64,000 nucleotides of DNA from Fasciolopsis buskii (Eukaryota > Platyhelminthes > Trematoda > Plagiorchiida > Fasciolidae), in contig LUCM01004929.1 of NCBI GenBank assembly GCA_008360955.1, forward strand, positions 1 to 64,000, written 5' to 3'. The position numbers were made by a program, and so were the translations under genes. Positions 12,230-24,300 of the stretch are shown piece after piece (position 1 is the stretch's first letter; each line of letters starts with the position of its first letter). Under the pieces are notes generated by a model, which was not told the DNA's origin, did not search any database, and saw nothing but the letters and a program-made list of their open reading frames with translations.

Positions 12230-13860
12230 GGAGAGAGGCGAGGGTTGTTGGTTGTTTTCAGATTACCGATCGTTTCTCGCAAATACGAACTTCAGACATC
12301 CTTATCGCCGCTGCGCCACCCGGCCTCCGTCTGAGTCAGTAATGGAATCAAATCGACCACATTGCAGTTAGATGTCGATGGCGAGGCAATTTCCTTGGCG
12401 CCGACCACTTGGTAGTTTTTATCAGTTTGTCAGTGTGCCTCGCTGGGCACTCGAAACGCACAGTGCAACATCGATCAGACTGCGATTTGCCCTCTGACCC
12501 GACTAGCCGGATAACTTTGCGAAGGGCGTCAACTGAAAGCGGGAGTTTCTACCAGCCCCGTGAAGTCACTGAGTGCGGGTTGCCTATCAAGAATGCTTTG
12601 CATTTTGCTAGCCTAATGTGTTGTGGTCTCAACCGGTGGTATGTGAGGTCTTGGATTTCTGCTGCCTCTGCTACTTCTTGATGCTGGTCAATCCATCTCG
12701 GCTGGTGACGTGCACGATGAAGCAGGGCTGGTCACAAGAAAGCTTTCATAGGGGTCGCGAGATCTGTTGGTCTCATCGTGCAGTAAAGACGGAACATACG
12801 GCCTTCATGGAAAATCTGCAATCTACTTCGCCTCATCCGAGCCACTGCAGGAACGTGTTGGATGTGAACGAGGTGGCTCGTAAAGTTGATGGCTCCGCTT
12901 TTTACGGTGAACAACTACCCCTTTTGTATTTCTTTCGTGGTATTTTCTAGCACAGTTTAGGTCGCACCGAGCATCATCGTCTTTTTGCTATCGGCACACA
13001 TCTCGTGGCCTATACCGACGTATTCACTTTACGCAAGGAAATCCCAAGATATATATGCCATGAACGGCGGAGCTTCAGTGGTCCGTTTAAAAGTGATTGG
13101 ATGGAACTGGTCAAAGAACAGGTTTTGGTTTCGGAGGTCTGATAAGTTCCTTCTTCAAGGGCGAAAATCGACTGGTTTCCCATCTTTAAGAAGGGCCCAC
13201 GCAAGAACTGCGCTGACCACAGGGATGTTAGCCTAATCTTGATACCGTGAAAGCTGACAGTACCCGTCATCTTTCGCAGGTTATACAAATCCCATGAAGA
13301 GTCAACTCACAATGCGCTTTCATCATCCATCATCCCAAGGGGAGTACGAGAAGACAGCATTATAACCTCATTTGATTTCAACTTTTCCGTGGAATGTTTT
13401 CTGCGGGACGCTTTATATGGTCTACTGAAATTGAAATCCTCCCAGTGAACATTCTTTCGGATTCAGAAGATGCTGATAACACTGTCTTTCTGAGCGATGA
13501 TGCACAAGCAATCAAACACGTGTTGGATAACAGATTAAGGTATCACGGTACGGTATGTTTTTGCGCCTTTGAAGTGCAAGGTGCTTCCTCAAGACTGGCG
13601 GGAGTCTGTGCTCGCATCCACCTTTTAGGACTATTGATTCGAGTTGATCAATAACTAGGTGTCTTGGGAGTTTGATTACGACTAATGGTGTTGGAAAAGA
13701 TCACATCACAAAACAGAACAGCTTTTGCGAATTTGTGACACCGGCACATTTAGCTTCCCCTGAAGGGAAGTGTATACAGTGCCACAGTCGGCGTGTGGCG
13801 GTAGGCGGCAGCTCGTTCTCGCCCGGATCATGACGAGGCCTGGCCTAATGCGACCCTACG
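12230..13860 (+). mobile_element. RTE-type LINE relic (endonuclease end and RT)
   Basis: At about 12340-12420 the + strand reads NQIDHIAVRCRWRG (after one frame change), the signature end of an RTE endonuclease, followed by LAGHSKRT. At about 13170-13260 it reads IDWFPIFKKGPRKNC and DHRDVSLI, the RT entry motif. At about 13470-13560 there is ADNTVFLSDDAQAIKHVL, matching the catalytic-loop region with YADD degraded. Multiple stops and frameshifts are present. The LAGHSKRT block is shared with 25130-25274. Confidence 0.7.
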
Positions 13861-14089
13861 GATTCCAAGCAACTTCATGCTTTAGGGTCGCGGTTACCAG
13901 CTCCCCCCTCTAGTAGCTATGAGACATCCCGCTTCCACTACATGCACGTGAGAAGCATTTCATAAAAACACTCGTTTCGTAAACAATTAGGATGAAGTCT
14001 CTGATGAATTCTACGCATTTCATCCATTGAAGGTTGTTGGAGAATGTTTTCGATTATTGGGGTAACCTGGGGTTGTGAGCCGCATCTGG

Positions 14090-17000
14090 TCCCGAGTTAG
14101 AGGAAATGGCGTTTGAAAGAACTGTGCCTCATCCCGGTTTCTTCGCCGATCACCTGAGGTTGGTTTGGTCCTTCGGTAAGCTGTTCAGCGGTTGGTGCAA
14201 GATTGCTCAGTGAAACCGAATCTACGCGACCATATGTAAAATGAATGTTTACAGTTAGGATTGCATTCCAGGAGTTCAACTAATTGGTCAAGGATGGATT
14301 ACCAGTCGCTTTTACGAAGGAGGACTCTGTCCTAATTCGCCAACGAGCTGGGTAACAATGTGCCTGCTGTGGCTTTCCGGTTATATTAGAACATCCTCTC
14401 GTGGGGTGTACAGTTCACTGCCGTGCAAAGTAGAGAACGTAGTGAGTGAGACGCGTTAAGAAAAATTCCCCGTTTTTGAAATACCAGATTTCGAGAACGC
14501 AGCCAACATGATAGTTTTTCAAATGCTACCGTTCAGACATCCGAATTGCTCGTTAAAATGGAATTATACGATATAGTGCGACCATTGCCAGTGCCCCTGT
14601 TGTAAAGAATATTTCATTTTGCGGGCGAAGCAGTCAGAATGTATGTAAGAAAACATACCGAAGATAGAAGAAATTAATCAAACATTACAGTACGAACATA
14701 TGCATCTGAATAGGCATGAACAAATAGAAAACGAGGGAATTCGTTAATAATCGTTGGTAAAGATCTGTTTCTGGAGTTAGATGAGACTGATCCTCTGAAA
14801 TCTATGCTTTTACATTCAAATGATTGAGAAGACTAGGGTGATAGAATGCTCGGGGCATTGTAAAAATGCGCGTTAATTTCAGCTGTTGCGATTGGTAGAT
14901 TAATAATTAACAAAATGTAACATCCTGGGTACTCCGGGATGGCCCAGAGAGCGTTGGAATTCTTTTGGAGAGGGACTGGAGACAGATCCACAGAAACCGC
15001 GCGAGATTATCAGTGAGACAATTTTCACCCCCCCCCAGGGCGATAAATGGTGTCGTAACGCAAATCGGGTAATTTACTTCGCCATTGTTGGTTTCTCCAT
15101 TTCGACTTCATTTTTAAACTTTTTGTCAAATGTTAACGATCTACGGTCAACCACTAACTTGAAGTACGTTCCGGTCAGTAAATTCTTATTTTCCCAAGAC
15201 CTCGGCGATAACATGTGCTTCCTTTTAAACCAAGTAATACCGGGGCCAACATACTGGGCGAAAATCTCACTGGTTTGCCGTTCTGGTTCAAGAAGGCCGA
15301 TGTCTGGTGTATTGGTTTTCACCACTAAGGTGAGTCCTGGCTCAACAGTTGCTGAGATGGCGTTCTCCAGATTATCCGACGATGTTAAGACGTTGCTCGG
15401 TAGGGGGAATGTCCGATTTCCTATGAGCAGGTTGATCTTACCCAGGAAGTGTGATATCCACTGGGGTAGTATGCAAGCATACTTGTCGTACGCTCTTGTG
15501 TTTTCACGTTGTTCGGCGAAGGTAATTCTTTCGGATCGGACCTAATAACGTCGTTCTATACTTCAAACCCGAGAAGGCAGTTGTTGAGTACGGATAATGC
15601 TGTTTGGCTTGTTAGATGTAATGCTGTCCTTCTTCGCGACTTTCGGTCGTGTTCAATCCTGGCTCTGCTAAAAGCCAGGTTGTCTACATAGACAAAATTA
15701 CAGTTTTGTATTTATGATACCATCGATCGCACGTTGAGAACACGCTGCTCTGTTTGCCACGCCAAATCGAACGCGACAAAACTGACAGTTGGACGCTAGC
15801 CTCGAATGCGGTATAATGTTTCTCACTATTTACTCGGTGGTGGTAGGCGCTCTTCAAGTCGAATGCTGTTCGCTTCATGTCGCGAGATTTTTTCGACTAG
15901 GTCATCCATACGCGGGAGTAGGTAAGCATCTAAACTGGTGAGGCGATTTATCGTTTGCCTACGAACGACTACTAGTCTCCTGGTATGACGTCCACTCCTA
16001 ACACCAGATTTCCGCTCTCCAAGGTGACTTCGAGGGCTCGATAATGCTGGATGATAATGCTTCGACCTCAGACATTCTTCCAAGGATTGTCGTCGTGCCT
16101 TAGTACTGGTCGACATGCAATCGGAGAAAATGTGCTCCAGTAGTGTTTATAGTTCAGTTCTGATCGCGAGGAGTCCGCAGGGGAATAACACTAGTTTAGA
16201 ATTAGGAAACGAGATTTTAACGCTTTCAACGAGTCTGAGAAGTTATGCCCATGTAAGACATCTGCACATAGATCAGACAAGACAAAGTTTAACACGTTCG
16301 GAAGAGAAGTTTCTGAATTGTATAGATGCAAATAAATGTCCCTGAGTAGGGTGTGATAGACTGATCGTTGCCATGACGGTTCTTTGTTGCGATGCAGCAA
16401 CATACCATTTGTGCTTTTCAATCACACTTAAAATGCAGTTATTTGAACTTCCGGTATCAATTCGCGCGCCTAATTTTACCTCATTGACAGTGATGAGGGT
16501 GGAAGCATATGAGAGACAGTAGGGTGGTCGCAGCAGTGACAGAAAACAGTGGAATCCACAGATGACTTAACTTATCGGGCAGAAAGTATGGATTTTCCTA
16601 CTTTTGAACTTCGGCAGATCCTCTGAAAATGCCCCCTTTTTCATCACCCTTTTCTTGAAGCCACATTCGCGGGATATTTGATTCTAAAGTGTCGATTCAA
16701 ACCACAGAAACGGTTTTCTGCTCCTCCTCTGTAGGGGGCCTTAGGGACTATGGGGCATTTCACTTCCATTACACTCATGCGCGGCATGAAAGAGTTGCCT
16801 GGCTAGATCAGAGACGGACATGAGACCAGGGTTCTTTCCTTCCAACTATCGTTGACGGATCTGGTTGGAATTCAGCCAACGTTTGAATGGCTCGAATAAA
16901 TTCGTCGCAATTTTCATCAGGGGTCAGCGCTGATAAATAGAGAGAGAAAGAGGCTGCAAGTTCCAGAGGAATCGGTCGGTGGCCTGCTCCTGTTTTTGCC

Positions 17001-17290
17001 TGGTGTTAGGTAACACGTGGCGTGCAAAATTTACTTTTTGGCAAGTTGGATAGTTGCGATGGCAGAGTTGTAGTCGCTGCAGACATTGATGTGTCTAGGA
17101 TTGACAGAACGATGGAGTTTGTTAGGATGACCAGTTTATCAGAATTCTCAGGCTCTATAGAAGTCAAGATGTAGTCTAACCTTCTATTCCACTGAGTCCA
17201 GTGGTCCGCAGCATCTGGAGAGAGGGAATTTGCGTCTAAGTTTATTAAATTACGATCGTCTACAGCGAGAGGTAACAAAAGGCGAATGAA
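14090..17290 (-). mobile_element. Ty3/Gypsy retrotransposon relic (gag-PR-RT-RNase H-integrase)
   Basis: Read on the - strand from right to left. Gag-like block at 17278-17006 (PDAADHWTQWNRRLDYIL, then DKLVILTN). Aspartic protease with active site DTGSS at about 16457-16444, and its C-terminal part (LCADVLHGHNF) at about 16250. RT at 16116-15690 (INRLTSLDAYLLPRMDDLV, then DLKSAYHH). RNase H at about 15500-15075 (TYFKLVVDRRSL). Integrase core from about 14820 (SIDFRGSVSSNSRN) with a C-terminal region SLRSLLCTAVNCTPHERMF near 14420. The order is that of Ty3/Gypsy pol, and the flavour resembles Mag-like elements (less sure). Several catalytic residues are lost and frameshifts occur throughout. 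Confidence 0.82.
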
Positions 17291-17918
17291 TACTCGAAGT
17301 TAGGCTTTAATCAGCACGAAACAGTCCATGAATAATGCGTAAATTTGCATGTTATAACACGTTTACCTCCGAGGGGAAAGTAATATGCAAAACCATGGAA
17401 ATAACGAGTATTCAGTTACCACAAATACGTGTTGTGTATACCTACTCATCGCCTACCTTGTCATGCTATTTTTGGACGTGTTGAGCAAGGCAGAAAGAAG
17501 TGATGCAGCGGTCAGGCTATGGTTTGGCTTTGCGGTATGAAGAAGTTAGCTTCGGTTTAGCCTCGGTTGGGGTCCAAGAGATGGAGATTGTTGTTGTTTA
17601 GAGACGCTGAGAGATACATCTCAGAACCGGAGTCGGGGATGCGAATACTGTGTACCCTCTCTGTAGAACTCGTCCCCTTCAAAATAATGGCGAACTTTAT
17701 ATATGTATCAAGCTGTTTATCATGCAGGGCGGTCTCGGTGGCGCCTTCCATCCGCTCCCCCCAAGTAGTTTATTCTTGAATAGGGTAATGTGCATACCGT
17801 GTGGTCTAAGAATAGTTCATTCTGTTTTCCAATTTATTTCTTTTTCACTTACCTGGTAGTTACCGTACTACCTATCCGTTCCAGGCATTGAGCACTGTTG
17901 TGCGAACTTCATTGAACT
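17291..17918. other. ESF1 upstream region / possible LTR of the divergent Gypsy relic
   Basis: About 630 bases separate the Gypsy gag start (- strand) from the ESF1 ATG (+ strand). By position this should hold the ESF1 promoter and 5' UTR and any remaining 5' LTR or leader of the Gypsy element. No TATA box or LTR ends could be fixed. Open frames here lack family features. Confidence 0.35.
17882..17884 (+). promoter_or_regulatory. Possible 3' splice site just upstream of the ESF1 ATG
   Basis: A CAG follows a pyrimidine-rich run (about 17820-17881) and lies 34 bases before the ATG. It could be the acceptor of a 5' UTR intron or a spliced-leader trans-splicing site, both common in flatworms. 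Inferred from sequence only. Confidence 0.35.
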
Positions 17919-18354
17919 ATGAAGAGTATAGATGTTGATCAAGTGTCGCGAAACCCGAAATTTGCTCCAGCGAAGCGAAGCAGCCAGCAGAAAGCTCGTT
18001 CTGTTCGGGACCTATTTGCTGATGTCGACCAAGAACCGATATTCAAGGATAAACGAGGTCGCCCTTGGGTAAAGAATCCTCGGGCTTATGTAAAAACGCA
18101 ACTGTCTAAGACTCGCCACCTAAATCCCAATGAAACCACAACCTCTGAACAGTTGATGGAAGTGGACAACGAGCCGGAATATTCGGAGGACCATGACTTG
18201 CAGAAAAAAGTATTAGATACGAGAGAAGAGAGCAGTGACGAAGACAGTGATCAGTCTGAGCAATCAGACTCCGCATCAGACAATGACGAGTCCATTACAT
18301 CCACCGAGTCAGATAGTGAACGCGATCCAACGGAAGTGATTGCCGATTTGCAAG
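17919..18354 (+). CDS. ESF1: ESF1 exon 1 (N-terminal region, acidic tail)
   Basis: Encodes residues 1-145 plus one base of codon 146. It opens with a VSRNPKF segment like the ESF1 N-terminus (V-x-K-D-P-R-F in animals), then the SVRDLF and DKRGRP motifs, then a run rich in Ser, Asp and Glu that is typical of nucleolar proteins. The donor is CAAG|GTAATT at 18355. The start is supported by an in-frame TGA two codons upstream. Confidence 0.88.
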
Positions 18355-21300
18355 GTAATTTGCGATCTTGACGTTTCATGTTATTTCAAGCGCTTTACTG
18401 CGGGTAATAAACTTTGATTTCGATGCATTTTCGTTAGATAAACCGGTAATATGGAGGTCTGACATCGTTGAGACACAAAGCAGTGTGACGAGGAATGTGG
18501 TCCGCTCGATGGCGAATACTATTGATGAATAACTGATGTTCATTCATGCAGGAAAATCTCATTAGTAGACCGTGAAAACTTAGTCCGCATATCCAGTTGA
18601 AAAGAGACTACTGAAAAACGAGGTATGAATTTTTGATGTAAGTTGGATCACATTGGGAAAGTTATTTGGAAAGGCTTTGAAATCCTCTGCACACATACAC
18701 ACGCACGAAACTGCGTAATTAGGAGGCGCGTTTCTTCGTCTGCGATGCACATAAGTATTTGGTCACTGCTAAAAACTCCACGCCTAGCCTTGTCTGACTT
18801 TTGTTATTATTGACGTAATCCCTATTAAATATGAACATTATCATTGTGCTTTGACTGTAAATAATCCGAACTGAATGGCAAAATAAACCAGTGAAATGCA
18901 AGAAAATTTGGCAATGTTCACCTGTAGTGTTAAGTTAATGTTTGGGTTAGGAAATTTCAAAAGGCTGTATTTTAATAAACACTGAAAACATCGATATTCA
19001 TTTTTATGCGGAAACACCAACTGTTCACTTAATCACGAAGCAAAATTCCCGAGGAGAACAAATTTAGTCCAGCCAATCTAAGTTTGCAGTTTTCTAAACC
19101 AGTCTCTGTCGTGTTGCAGGAAGACCATTCACACTCGGGTTAGCCGATTTCCTGTGTCATAGATACATCGCCAGTGCTATCAATAATCGCTCATGATAAG
19201 TTGCTTTCCCTAACTGAGTTTCTGTGCTACTTCCAACCAAATCCCTTGAATGTTATTCTCATAGTTATATTTATGTATATAAAGGCGACTTGAACAGCCG
19301 GTCGCCTTATTTTCTCATGAGAATGGGTATAACATCCGGTCGTAGTGGACTTCCGATTAACAGTGCTGTGCAATTCCGTATCCCAAATCACATCTGATTT
19401 ATACCAGTCGTCGCTTCAGTCTAGAAGTCCAGTCTGGAAAGACGGTTAATGCGATTGACAAACGATGTTGGCAGTTCCCAATTTTTAATGATATCTTCCT
19501 GCGTCCTGTTATTTTACTAACCATGAACTTTTCCCCTTTTCGTTTTCTCCCTGATTGTCTTGTACCGGTTCACACTCCAAGACGCTGATTGGCATGAGTT
19601 AACAAAGGATGCAGCACCAGCAAAAAATATCGGAAAACGACTGGCTTTGCTTCATTTTGATTGGGATAATACAAAGGCGGAAAACATCTACATGGTTGTG
19701 GAATCTTTTCTTCCCCCAAAAGGCCACATTGAGTGTGTTACGGTGAGTCGTTCGTGAGTCTGTCATCATTCCACAAATTATCTCCGTTCGTTTTGCACCC
19801 TATCATTCTTGGCGAAACAGCTACGGTAGTTCTGCTGGAACCTTGGTCCCTCAATCCCTTTTAGATAGTGCTTATTCTTGATTTGAGAACGAACCCGGAT
19901 ATATATACCCCCCTCTCCAGCTTACCAAATGCAGCATCCCCTTCCTCCACATCTATGCATCAAGTGTGTAGCGAGAAACCAATTTAGATGATTTTTCTGC
20001 GGACGATGCACAAACAAGCTTTTTTCGGTTCTGCCTGATGAGGCTCCGGAAGGGTTTGAATGAGTATGCTTCATAATACAGTTTGTGAGAAAAAGGAATG
20101 GACATCACAGAGTTAAAAATACCTTAACTTTTTTACATTGCCTACCCACGCTTTTAGTTGTCTATCGCAACCTGTGGCTCTACCGAGAGCGTTATGCCGC
20201 CACCCGACTGCCCAAACCCGTCGGGAGAGTCCCACCACGAACTTTAGATCAGAATGGTCTCCAAGAGAACAAAGCGAAACATTTGCTTGGAAACGTGGTA
20301 TTTATAGGAAATCCCATTCGTGACCGCAACCTAACGACTAGATATTTTCAGAAAAAAACCACAAAGGTTCGGGAAATCCCACAATCAAAAATTGGGATAA
20401 AATCTATGGAAGGCAAGTTGATTGCTTCAGTATGTTCCGATAGGTTGAATGGAAAAAAACTTTCTTCAGGAGGCAATGAAACATAACGACTAGCCCGTAA
20501 GATTCGACGACATCCAAAGCTGAGACTCTCCCAGGTGCTACTCACTATAAGAAGTCTTATTTTACATTAGGTCATAACGGCTGTCACAGAGAAACTGCAT
20601 TTTGACGTGGTGACGGCTTGCTGTCTCCGTGATCCAACCAGCTATACAGGATGGTTTATCTCAGACCGAAGATCCAGGCATGCCTGGAAGATCAATGGGT
20701 AGAGGCCTGACGAATTAGTCTCCTGGTCCTCCAGGTTGGGGATTGATCTGAGTTAGTAGCTCAGTCGGAAAAACGAGTAGAAGAATGATTGATCCAAGTA
20801 AATGGGCTTCCACTAAACCATACCCCGCTGCCTTGTGGTTAGGTTCTTGCCAGAACCAAAGGCTTTGGTTGAGAGCCCTAATCGTTCTTCTGCTTAGCGG
20901 CTGTACTCCCTAGCAGTACCCGTCCATCAATCCCCATGAGTTACATGTCTACAATTAATTTTATACTGCACCGGTCGTCGCGCAGGACAATCAAGGCCGC
21001 ACTGCCCATTGCATTGAGTGGGGTGGGTAGTGATAAGTATGCTACTGCTTAAAGTTCCCTCTCCTTTATTCAACCTGTCTCTCCTTTCTCCAACCAATCC
21101 TCTTTTCCCTCTCTGCCTACTCATATTGTCCCCACCGATAACACGCCCGATACTCGCAGCGGTTTATTGCCAGTAGTGGAGCAGGCGGTTTTCAGTCTGT
21201 TAGCTCACATTTTCTCAAGCCTCGTCAGCCTCTGCATCTGGGTTCGTTCAATGTGCGCACTTTAATGCAGGCTGGCCAACAGGCGTGTTGGGCTCTGACA

Positions 21301-24300
21301 GTGGAATCACTTTCGATTGATGTCTGCTGCGTGAATGAAACACAAATTCAGGATTCGAGTAGAATAGAGTAATTCAACTAACTGCGCCAAACGTCTCGTC
21401 AAGATATTTTCTTCGCACTTCAGGAGACGGAGCAGCTCAAGCTGTGGGTCAACGTGGTGTAGGAATAGTCTTAAGTGAGAAGACTGAAGCAGCCTTTTTA
21501 AACTGGATCCCAGTCAACAGTCGCTTGTGTGCCATGAGACTGCAGGGATCAGTCGGCGTCCGAAAGGATAGTAATGTTAAGCGTAGTTTATTTGTTATCT
21601 CGGCATACGCTCCAATAGATTGCAGCATCGATATGCAAAAGGACGAGTTTTACGATAACCTCGTCACTCTTGTTCGAGAGAGCAAAGGTTCTGACATTGT
21701 GGTAGTAGCAGGTGATCTAAATGCACAAGTTGGGAAACTGAGTGCATCGAAAGCCTATTTAGGTGGACGGTGCGCCTTGCCTGCTCAGCGAACAGATAGC
21801 GGAGAAAGACTTCTCCAGTTTTCATGAAATAATTCTTCATGTGATATCATCGCTCAGCTAACCATAAAGAAACCATGGAAGCACCGTACAGCTGTTTCAT
21901 CCTTGTTAGGAATCATCAGCAGTGCATATCCGCCGTGCCCGAACTGGGGCAGACAATAACCTATTCCTATGTAGTACGAATTATCGACAGTTCACGTCGT
22001 ACGGTGATATGGCGCTCTAACTCGACGAGTAGTCTGAGTCAGGTGGACCATATTGCGGTAAGCTACCGCTGGCGCGGTTTTGTCCAGAACTGTAGATCAT
22101 ACTGGACTGCGTACGGTGAGTCGGACCATGCATTGCTTTTAATGCGATTTTTACCGCAACTGAACGGCCTTCGACGGAAGCCACAAACCCGAATGAGCGT
22201 GGAACGTGTCTGATTCGGCTGTTCGCGCCAGCTATGAGCAGAAACTATCCGAGGAACTCATCCATGGTAAACAACAAAGGCTGGACCGTTGGGCTGAACA
22301 CTTTAGAGATCAGGTTAGCTGACCGCAAGCTAACGTGTTTAGGCTGATGGCTGCAGCTGCGAATATCCGACTTATGAAGAGCGGAAAAGCAGCCGGTCCC
22401 GATGAACATCCTCCATTTCGGAGCAGAGATCTCGGAGATATGGACAGCCCTAACATCATTAAGAAACAAGCATACCAAAGGTCACAGCGCTAGTTGATCC
22501 CACCACCACGGTGACGCATGACGTGGAAGACAACTAATCACTCACCTGACCCACATTTCAAAGCACACACATACACGAACACAACTGAACATCAGTTGGC
22601 ATGTGAACGTTCCCTCAGTCATTTGATTGTAAAACTTGCCTTGAGAAAGACTACCCACGGTAGTCGAAACGTTTGCGCATTACATCTACCAACAACGCTG
22701 TGTTATTAATATTATATCATTCACAATAAAAACCAATACATGGCGCATCGATTTTTCGATACACTCCTTACGTCGTTTGGTCCGGATATCCTCCATTTCC
22801 TTTCAAACTGGATGGAGACGCTCTGATGAAATCACTTACCTCCTTGCTTCCTGATATTTGGAACAACGGGCATATTCCTTTATCGTGGGGTGAGTCACTG
22901 TACCATCTTCAAGAAGGGCACACGGAGTTACTGCAGCAATCATCGTGGGATAAGTTTAATTCTGATAGTTACTAAGGTGTTAGCTTCGATAATGCTGCGC
23001 CGTTTGACACCGATTCGCGAGAGTAATATCCGCGAACAACAGGCCGGATTTCGGCCAGGTCGAGGTTGCATCGACCAGATATTCACTCTTCGACAGACAC
23101 TCAAAACGCACCACACGCACCAGCGCCCTACGATCGTAGTCTTCCTCGACTTGAAAGGTGCTCTCGACTCCGTGGATCGACCAGCACTACTCAGTGCTCT
23201 CCACCAGAAGGGTATGCCAACGAAGTTTGTGAACCTGTTGCGAGCATTGTACTCGCATACCTACGGTCGCGTGAGGGTATACGGTGAACTATCAAGTTCA
23301 TTCGAAACAACTAGTGGCGTTCAACTTCGTCATGGACGAGGTGATGGAAGATGCTTTAGGAAGTCTACGGGATGTAGGAGTCGAACTGGGAAATGGAGGA
23401 AAGCTATGTGACCTAGATTGCACAGATGACGTTGTGTGCCTTTTCGAGTACGCAGACTGCACACAACGGGCACTAGATAGACTCTCAAGGTCGGTTGGTC
23501 GGTTTGGCATGTGCTTTGCACCTTCAAAGTTCAAAGCGCTGTTGCAGGACTGGACGACAGCAGTACCGAACTTGGTGCTGAGCGGAGAGGAACTAACGAT
23601 TGTAGACCGTTTCACCTACCTTGGTAGCTGCGTGTCGAGCGTTGGTAGCTGGGAAGTGGAAGTAGATACATGTATATCAAAGGCTGGAGCAGCTTACGCT
23701 GGACTGAAGCACTTGTGATGTCGGCTTGATATTTCACTGAAGTCGAAAAGTCGTGTGTACTGTACTGCAATGCGCTCAGTTCTACTGTACGGTTGCGAGA
23801 CATTGAATATGCGTGTGGGCGATGTTCGTCGGCTAGAGGTTTTCGACCACCGATGTCTATGTAGTATGGCTGCGATTGGATGGAGTGACCGGGCGAGTAA
23901 TGTGGAGGTCAGAAATCTAGTACTAGGTGTTGGCTCTCAGAATACCTCGTTTCAGCTTGTGAAACTTGGTGGACTCCGCTGGTTGGGTCACGTGTTGCGT
24001 ATGACGAACACTCGTCTACCATACCGTGCCTTATTTTGTTTTCCTCCTAAGGAATGGAAAAAGCCATGTGGAGGTCAACAGATGACGTGGCAACGTGGAA
24101 TGAGAAAATGTACAGCGAAGTTAGGTAAAGTAGGTGTCTCACGTCTTCGTTTTCGTGGTTGGGATCCGAAAGACCCGTCAACTAGTTGCCTGGAGACACT
24201 GCACGATATGGCAGTGAACCGTGAACAGTGGCGATCATACTGTCATTTTCTATGAAATCAGAATGATTCAAAGAGTACCTTTGTCCAGTTAGACTGTGTT

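Noticed and set aside
15123..15545. 140-codon open frame on +
   Set aside because: It is the reverse strand of the Gypsy RNase H region, whose motifs read on -.
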